This document shows positions 59,477 to 64,000 of a stretch of 64,000 nucleotides of DNA, piece by piece (position 1 is the stretch's first letter; each line of letters opens with the position of its first letter). The notes beneath the pieces were generated by a model. It ran no database searches. It was given only the letters and a program-made list of their open reading frames with translations, and was not told the origin of the DNA. The translations under genes and the position numbers were made by a program. This DNA is from Oceanihabitans gracilariae (GTDB taxonomy: Bacteria > Bacteroidota > Bacteroidia > Flavobacteriales > Flavobacteriaceae), in assembly GCF_042684485.1 (NCBI RefSeq), contig NZ_JBHULM010000004.1, positions 1-64,000 on the forward strand. The letters are read 5' to 3'.

Positions 59477-60103
59477 TTATAAAAAGGTGTACTTTTTCTC
59501 TAAAGCATAACGCATTAATTCCCCTTTACCTTTAAGGCCAAGAATGCGTATCATATTTTTTCTATGTGTATCTACAGTATGAATACCTATAAAAAGTTGC
59601 TCGGCAATTTGGCGTGAAGTTTTACCTTGTGCTACTAGTTGTAAAATTTCTATTTGGCGTTTGGTTAAAAGGCCTTTTTTAGCATTGTTTTTATCTGCAC
59701 CAAGCGCATTGGTGTCAATGTTTTTATCTAAGTATGTTTCTCCTTTATAAACGGTTTTAATAGCTTGTAAAACTTCTGTTAAGGAGGAGTTTTTTAATAT
59801 ATATCCTTTAGCGCCTGCGTCTAACATTTGCTCTATGGCATCCATTTGGTCAAACATAGAAAAAGCTAAAATTTTAGTGGTAGGAAACTCTTTCATTATT
59901 ATTTTTGTAGCTGCAATGCCATCTAGTTTGGGCATGCGTATATCTGTAATAATGACATTTGGTTGTTTTAGTCTTACAATTTCTAATAAATGTTCTCCAT
60001 CATTTGCAGTTCCAATTATAGAGATGTCTTCTTCGTATTTTAATAATAATTGTAATCCGTCAATTAAGGATTGGTGGTCTTCTGCAATGGCTAGTCGTAT
60101 CAT
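59477..60103 (-). CDS. LuxR/NarL-type response regulator
   Basis: 208 aa. The receiver domain spans about 1-120, with the phosphoacceptor Asp54 in TDIRMPKLDG and acidic residues EDH at 8-10. The helix-turn-helix domain spans about 145-208 (LTKRQIEILQLVAQGKTSRQIAEQLFIGIHTVDTHRKNMIRIL). Its ATG overlaps the stop of the upstream kinase gene (ATGA, 60100-60103), so the two are translationally coupled and form a two-component system. The target genes are unknown, but the adjacent two-gene surface operon on the same strand is a candidate. Confidence 0.95.
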   Translation of the reverse strand: MIRLAIAEDHQSLIDGLQLLLKYEEDISIIGTANDGEHLLEIVRLKQPNVIITDIRMPKLDGIAATKIIMKEFPTTKILAFSMFDQMDAIEQMLDAGAKGYILKNSSLTEVLQAIKTVYKGETYLDKNIDTNALGADKNNAKKGLLTKRQIEILQLVAQGKTSRQIAEQLFIGIHTVDTHRKNMIRILGLKGKGELMRYALEKKYTFL

Positions 60104-61944
60104 AATGGTATGTCTATTATTATGGTTGTACCTTGGTTCTTTTCAGACTCAATAGTCATTTTTCCTTCTAAGTGCTCTACACGTTTATCAATACTGTGAA
60201 TTCCCATTCCCTTTTTAGAAATGTTTTTTTGGTTAAAGCCAATACCATTATCTTCTATCATAATGTTAAGGCTGTCTTCATGATTTGTTAAACTTATGGT
60301 AGCTTGTGTTGCTTGTGCATGTTTAATGATGTTAGTGGTTAGCTCTTGAATGATTCTAAAAATAGTAAGTTCTAAACTGTTTTCTAGTCTGTTTTCTAAG
60401 CCATGATCTGCTACCTCTATTTGAATTTTATTTAAGGCAGAAATTTTATTAGCCATTTCATGTATTGCTTTTAGTAACCCTTGTTTAGCAATTACACCAG
60501 AGTTTTTAGCATGTGCTATGCTTCTTACTTTTTGATATGCTTGGTCTAAAAGCGCATTTGTTCTATCAAAAAGGTCTTCTGATTGTTTTTCTTTTAAGGA
60601 GTTAAAGTGCAGTTTTACTGTAGCCATGAGTCCGCCAAGATCATCATGCAAATCATTAGCAATGCGTTGTCTTTCTTTTTCTTGACCTGCAATCATGGCA
60701 TCAATACTAGAGAGTTCTTGTTCTTTAAGAAGTGTGCTTACTTTTTGTTTTTGTATTTCTTGTTCTTGTTCTGCTAGTAGTTGTTTTCGTTTTGTGTTTT
60801 TATTAATTAAAAAGGCGGTAATACTACCAAAAAGTAACACAAACAAAGAAGCAATTAATAGGTTTTGGTTTTGTTTTCGTTTTGCTTCGCTTTCTAGGTG
60901 GTCTGCTCTTAGTCTTTGGTTATCGTATTGTTCTTTAATTTTAGCAACAGCAATATGTTGTTCTTCTGTTTTTAGGCTATCTGATAAAAGGTTGTACTCT
61001 TTTAAATTTTTATATGCTAATTCAAAATCATTCATTTGCTCATAAAGTGCGGCTAAATTTTCTTTAATAAGCGATTTATTAAACACTGCATTACTTAAGC
61101 TTTTAACGCTATCTGCTTTCATATAAAAGTTTTTAGCTGTAATAAGTTTACCTTTTGATTTGTATGAAGTAGCAATGTTTAAGTAGGTGTTAAAATAATT
61201 TTCTGGAGTTGCATGTGCAGGACTCTTATTTATAAAATCTAATTTCTTTTTATAATAATAAATAGCCGAATCTGAATTTTCAATAACCGTTTCATACAGT
61301 ACACCAAGATTACTATAGGTATATAAAATATAGGTGCTATCTTTTTTTGTGAACTTAGAATGGAGTAATTGGTTAAAATGTTTTATAGAATTGCTAGTTT
61401 GATCTCTAAACAAATAATAATTACCAAGTAAGAACAGATGAATTTTTTGAAAATAGGAGTTGTTATAGGTTGTCGATTTATCTCTTAATGCATTCAGGTA
61501 ATTTATGTTATAATAATTGTCATCATTATAATCATAAGATTGTGCTAATGCAGATAAACTGTATAACGTGGTTAGGCTGTCTTTAGCATGTAATGAAAGT
61601 TGGTAGGCTTCGTTACTTTTTTTAAAAAATAAAGAATCGTTATTTGTAATCTTATGTAAAAAACCTTCAAAATAAAGCAGTTTGCTTTTTTTTTGATTGG
61701 CTATTGTGTGCTTGTTTTTAAGGATATTAAGATAATTGCGCATAGAGTCAATTTCTCTTAGTCTACTAAAATAGATTAACTTAAAAAACGCTTGCTCTTT
61801 GGTGTCTTTTAGGTTTTTAAGTTTTTGTTCTAATTGCACTAAAGGCGTTGTATTGTCAAAATAGTAATAGGTAGAGTCGTTTTGTGCAAAACAAAAAGAC
61901 ATACTACAAGTTACTATTGCTATTTTTATTAGACGCTTTATCAA
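60100..61944 (-). CDS. TPR-repeat sensor histidine kinase
   Basis: 614 aa, start TTG at 61944. An upstream in-frame stop excludes a longer form, and the next ATG (codon 15) would destroy the signal peptide (1-20, ends CFAQ). Periplasmic TPR repeats occupy about 30-330. A transmembrane helix lies at 362-381 and a coiled coil at about 385-415. A HisKA_3 domain holds the phosphoacceptor His433 in RIANDLHDDLGGL, and the ATPase domain (VEDNGIGFNQKN) completes the kinase. It belongs to the NarX/DesK-like class that pairs with LuxR-type regulators. The signal sensed is unknown. A small secreted protein gene ends 16 bp upstream. Confidence 0.93.
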   Translation of the reverse strand: MIKRLIKIAIVTCSMSFCFAQNDSTYYYFDNTTPLVQLEQKLKNLKDTKEQAFFKLIYFSRLREIDSMRNYLNILKNKHTIANQKKSKLLYFEGFLHKITNNDSLFFKKSNEAYQLSLHAKDSLTTLYSLSALAQSYDYNDDNYYNINYLNALRDKSTTYNNSYFQKIHLFLLGNYYLFRDQTSNSIKHFNQLLHSKFTKKDSTYILYTYSNLGVLYETVIENSDSAIYYYKKKLDFINKSPAHATPENYFNTYLNIATSYKSKGKLITAKNFYMKADSVKSLSNAVFNKSLIKENLAALYEQMNDFELAYKNLKEYNLLSDSLKTEEQHIAVAKIKEQYDNQRLRADHLESEAKRKQNQNLLIASLFVLLFGSITAFLINKNTKRKQLLAEQEQEIQKQKVSTLLKEQELSSIDAMIAGQEKERQRIANDLHDDLGGLMATVKLHFNSLKEKQSEDLFDRTNALLDQAYQKVRSIAHAKNSGVIAKQGLLKAIHEMANKISALNKIQIEVADHGLENRLENSLELTIFRIIQELTTNIIKHAQATQATISLTNHEDSLNIMIEDNGIGFNQKNISKKGMGIHSIDKRVEHLEGKMTIESEKNQGTTIIIDIPL

Positions 61945-61959
61945 CTTTTTACAATTATA

Positions 61960-62391
61960 TTAATAACAGGTTGGGTTGTTGAAAGGAGATCCTTGCACTA
62001 CCGAAGTTTTCTTTTTTGTTAGTAGTTCTTCAGTATCACAGGCTTCATAAGTAACAATAATAATAAGTTTTGATTGTGGGTTTTTAGATAAGCCTTTTGC
62101 GGTATCTTGTTTTAAAGTTACTTTAGAGGTATTGCCATTTCCTCCAGTACAAGTATAGGTAATGGTGTTACCAGATTGGCTTTTAGCGCTAAGTTTACCA
62201 CCATCTGGTATTATTACTTCCCAAGATGCTGTACCTGTTTCTGTGTTATATTCGCATTTATTGGTTATGGCACAAGGGTTTTCGCAAAAAGATGTTTTTA
62301 AATCCATTGTGCTTTCTTTAGAACCCAAACAAGAGACGTTGAAATGGAATACAATAAAAGACAGAATTAGAAAAGATAGTTTCGTTTTCAT
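61960..62391 (-). CDS. Secreted or lipoprotein-like protein, unknown function
   Basis: 143 aa. The signal peptide ends FNVSCLGS, so Cys21 could be a lipoprotein site although the lipobox is weak. The mature part has eight further cysteines (FCENPCAITNKCEY, TYTCTGG, YEACDTEE, NPTCY), suggesting a disulfide-stabilised small fold. No family is recognised. It lies 15 bp upstream of the histidine kinase gene and in the same direction, so it may be part of the same operon and act as an envelope sensor component, which is a guess. Confidence 0.7.
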   Translation of the reverse strand: MKTKLSFLILSFIVFHFNVSCLGSKESTMDLKTSFCENPCAITNKCEYNTETGTASWEVIIPDGGKLSAKSQSGNTITYTCTGGNGNTSKVTLKQDTAKGLSKNPQSKLIIIVTYEACDTEELLTKKKTSVVQGSPFNNPTCY

Positions 62392-62542
62392 AAAAAAGAA
62401 CTGGTTAGGTTAGAATAATAGCGTAAATCTCTCATAAATAGAGATATGTAAATATACCCATTACTAGGTATTTTAAAAATATTACGCATTATTTCTTTTA
62501 GTCTAAAGAAAAAATAGGTAGAAAACGAAATTAATTATTGAA

Positions 62543-62728
62543 TTACTTAAAGAAGTATTTAATAGATACAATAAATAGAATAAAGCAAATAAAAGCGAGT
62601 AAAACCCAAATGCTTCCTTTGTAGTAACGTTTGTGTAATTTTAAGTCTTTTCGGTAAGTGTACACAAGCGCTATAATAAATGCGATTGCAAATAAAATTC
62701 CGAAAACCATTTGACCATTACTAAACAT
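62543..62728 (-). CDS. Small membrane protein, conserved in Flavobacteriia
   Basis: 61 aa from the ATG at 62728 (MFSNGQMVFGILFAIAFIIA). A longer frame to 62836 overlaps the divergent gene start and is rejected. Two transmembrane helices (about 5-22 and 40-58) flank a basic loop (YRKDLKLHKRYYKGS). I recall the same layout (Q/GxxxFxxxFxxxF, then YRKDxxxHKxxYKG) in small proteins of many Flavobacteriia. Function unknown. It is divergent from the MazG-like gene and starts 78 bp from it. Confidence 0.7.
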   Translation of the reverse strand: MFSNGQMVFGILFAIAFIIALVYTYRKDLKLHKRYYKGSIWVLLAFICFILFIVSIKYFFK

Positions 62729-62805
62729 ATCTATACTTTTATGCAAAATTAAGAAACAAAACCATAAGATTTCCGTTTTTATGGAAAGGAAAAATAAAAA
62801 TTTAT

Positions 62806-63192
62806 ATGAAAAATAAAATTGAAGCAGTAAAAGCATTTCATACTGCTTTTAAAATAGGGCATAGAGAAGCGCCAAAAGCAGATTTAGGAGAAGCTAAAAA
62901 CACGCTTCGTTTTAATTTAATGAAAGAGGAAAATGAAGAATACCTTGAAGCAGCAAATAATAATGATTTGGTTGAGGTTGCTGATGCTTTAGGAGATATG
63001 TTGTATATACTTTGTGGTACTATTATAGAGCATGGTATGCAAGATAAAATAGAAGAGGTATTTAATGAAATACAACGAAGCAACATGAGTAAGCTTGGGG
63101 AAGACGGACAGCCTATTTACAGAGAAGACGGAAAAGTACTTAAAGGTCCAAATTATTTTAAACCGAATATTTCTGAGATATTAGATAAATAA
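62806..63192 (+). CDS. MazG-like nucleoside triphosphate pyrophosphohydrolase
   Basis: 128 aa all-alpha protein. The motif KEENEEYLEA, followed by VADALGDMLYILCG, supplies the EExxE...ExxD metal-binding residues of MazG/HisE-like pyrophosphohydrolases. It cleaves nucleoside or phosphoribosyl-ATP triphosphates to monophosphate and pyrophosphate. This short form with the C-terminal KLGEDGQPIYREDGKVLKGPNYFKPN segment is a distinct group in Bacteroidota. It is a single gene with its own terminator, next to ilvE. Confidence 0.9.
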   Translation: MKNKIEAVKAFHTAFKIGHREAPKADLGEAKNTLRFNLMKEENEEYLEAANNNDLVEVADALGDMLYILCGTIIEHGMQDKIEEVFNEIQRSNMSKLGEDGQPIYREDGKVLKGPNYFKPNISEILDK

Positions 63193-63210
63193 AAAGAAAG
63201 TATACCAAAT

Positions 63211-63242
63211 AAAAAAAGAGAAGCAGTAGCTTCTCTTTTTTT
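63211..63242. terminator. Bidirectional terminator between MazG-like gene and ilvE
   Basis: AAAAAAAGAGAAGC (63211-63224) pairs perfectly with GCTTCTCTTTTTTT (63229-63242) around AGTA. The two genes converge here. Confidence 0.92.
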
Positions 63243-63264
63243 TATCTTGTAAATAAGATAGGTG

Positions 63265-64000
63265 TTATATTTTATAACGCCATCCGTGTTTATCTTCTGC
63301 AATATTGTATTGTATATCCATAAGTTGTCTTTTAAACATACCATGATAAGTATTTTCTGGTTCTACAACATCAAAAACTTCTTCTCCATGTTTAAACGCA
63401 GAAATAGGGCTAACCACTGCAGCAGTACCACTACCAAAAATTTCTTTTAAACTTCCGTCTTTGGCAGCTTCTTTAATTTCTTTAACTGTAACAGGACGTA
63501 TATCTACTTCAATATTATTGTCTTTAGCAATTTGAATGATACTCTTTCTAGTAATACCATCTAAAATTCTATCACTTGTAGGCGCAGTAACTAGTTTATC
63601 ATTTATTCTAAAAAAGATATTCATAGTTCCAGCTTCTTCTAAGTATTCGTGCGTATTTGCGTCTGTCCAAATTACTTGATGAAAACCTGTTTCTTGTACT
63701 AGTTTTGTTGGGTAAAACTGTGCAGCATAATTACCAGCAGCTTTAGCAAAACCAACACCACCATCTGCAGAACGACTATATTTTTCTGCTATAACCACTT
63801 TTATTTTGTCTTTATAATAAGCTTTAACAGGAGAGCAAATAATCATGAATTTGTACTCCTCTGCTGGAGATGCAGAAATTGCAGGCTCTGAAGCAATAAT
63901 AAAAGGTCTAATATAAAGCGCGTTACCGTCTCCTTTTTTTACCCATTCCTTATCTAATTTTAATAAGGTTTCTAATCCATTAAAAAAGTATTCTTTTGGA
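63265..64000 (-). CDS. ilvE: Branched-chain amino acid aminotransferase, 3' part
   Basis: The frame is open from the stop at 63265 to the window end, so about 244 C-terminal residues are visible. It contains GDGNALYIRPF, ASEPAISASPAEEY, AEKYSRSADGGVGFAKAAGNYA, YLEEAGTMNIFFR and LDGITRKSIIQIA. These are the conserved segments of type IV PLP-dependent BCAT enzymes, and EEAGTMN is the substrate-side motif. It interconverts leucine, isoleucine and valine with their 2-oxo acids. An ATG at 63846 is internal. It is convergent with the MazG-like gene. Confidence 0.95.
   Translation of the reverse strand, partial: PKEYFFNGLETLLKLDKEWVKKGDGNALYIRPFIIASEPAISASPAEEYKFMIICSPVKAYYKDKIKVVIAEKYSRSADGGVGFAKAAGNYAAQFYPTKLVQETGFHQVIWTDANTHEYLEEAGTMNIFFRINDKLVTAPTSDRILDGITRKSIIQIAKDNNIEVDIRPVTVKEIKEAAKDGSLKEIFGSGTAAVVSPISAFKHGEEVFDVVEPENTYHGMFKRQLMDIQYNIAEDKHGWRYKI

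Noticed and set aside
1..64000. CRISPR array, prophage or insertion sequence
   Set aside because: No regularly spaced 25-40-bp repeats with unique spacers, no Cas or transposase motifs and no intact phage genes were seen.

Overview
The window looks like a chromosome segment of a marine-type member of the Flavobacteriaceae (Bacteroidota). The evidence is low GC content, very few Shine-Dalgarno sequences, several TAnnTTTG-type -7 promoter boxes, a gliding/type IX secretion (T9SS) locus, T9SS cargo proteins with type A and type B C-terminal sorting domains, paired class II and class III glutamine synthetases, a fused isobutyryl-CoA mutase (IcmF), and several Flavobacteriia-specific small proteins. 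No genus can be fixed from the sequence alone.

Layout. 1-4110: the end of a giant calcium-binding-repeat surface protein, a PorP/SprF-family protein and an OmpA/PD40 protein, ended by a strong terminator. 4195-4470: a GC-richer non-coding stretch with three consecutive hairpins. 4478-14448: an accessory block entirely on the minus strand, with an S41 peptidase, two beta-lactamase-fold hydrolases, a DJ-1/PfpI protein, two outer-membrane proteins, a hexapeptide acetyltransferase and an SDR protein, headed by a TPR/AraC regulator. A 58-bp module is shared by two promoters in this block. 14511-18025: genes separated by about 140-bp structured repeats whose ends behave like integron attC sites. 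18026-19642: a decay zone with a DnaC-like remnant, a 22-T tract, tRNA-Arg(ACG) and a conserved 50-aa protein.

19643-41160 is mostly housekeeping: a secreted endonuclease I, a BlaI/M56 pair with two palindromic operators placed on its promoter, a Ca/Na antiporter, two glutamine synthetases, PurM, RF1, PyrF, PurU and IcmF. 41300-49480 carries HxlR with a quinone oxidoreductase, OsmC, an 11-cysteine 33-aa metallothionein-like peptide, the sigma factor SigZ with a cysteine-rich tail, a lone DEAD-type RecA domain, Lrp, an MFS transporter and CrcB. 49656-62400 holds an unrecognised 692-aa duplicated protein, an SRPBCC/GyrI-like protein, a DPP III lipoprotein, a two-gene T9SS cell-surface block containing a 240-bp tandem repeat, and a TPR histidine kinase/LuxR-type response regulator pair. 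The window ends in a MazG-like pyrophosphohydrolase and the 3' part of ilvE.

The most interesting observations are the attC-like cassette structure at 14.5-18.0 kb, the shared promoter module near the AraC gene, and the Cys-rich peptide next to SigZ. All functional calls come from reading motifs; no database search was possible.
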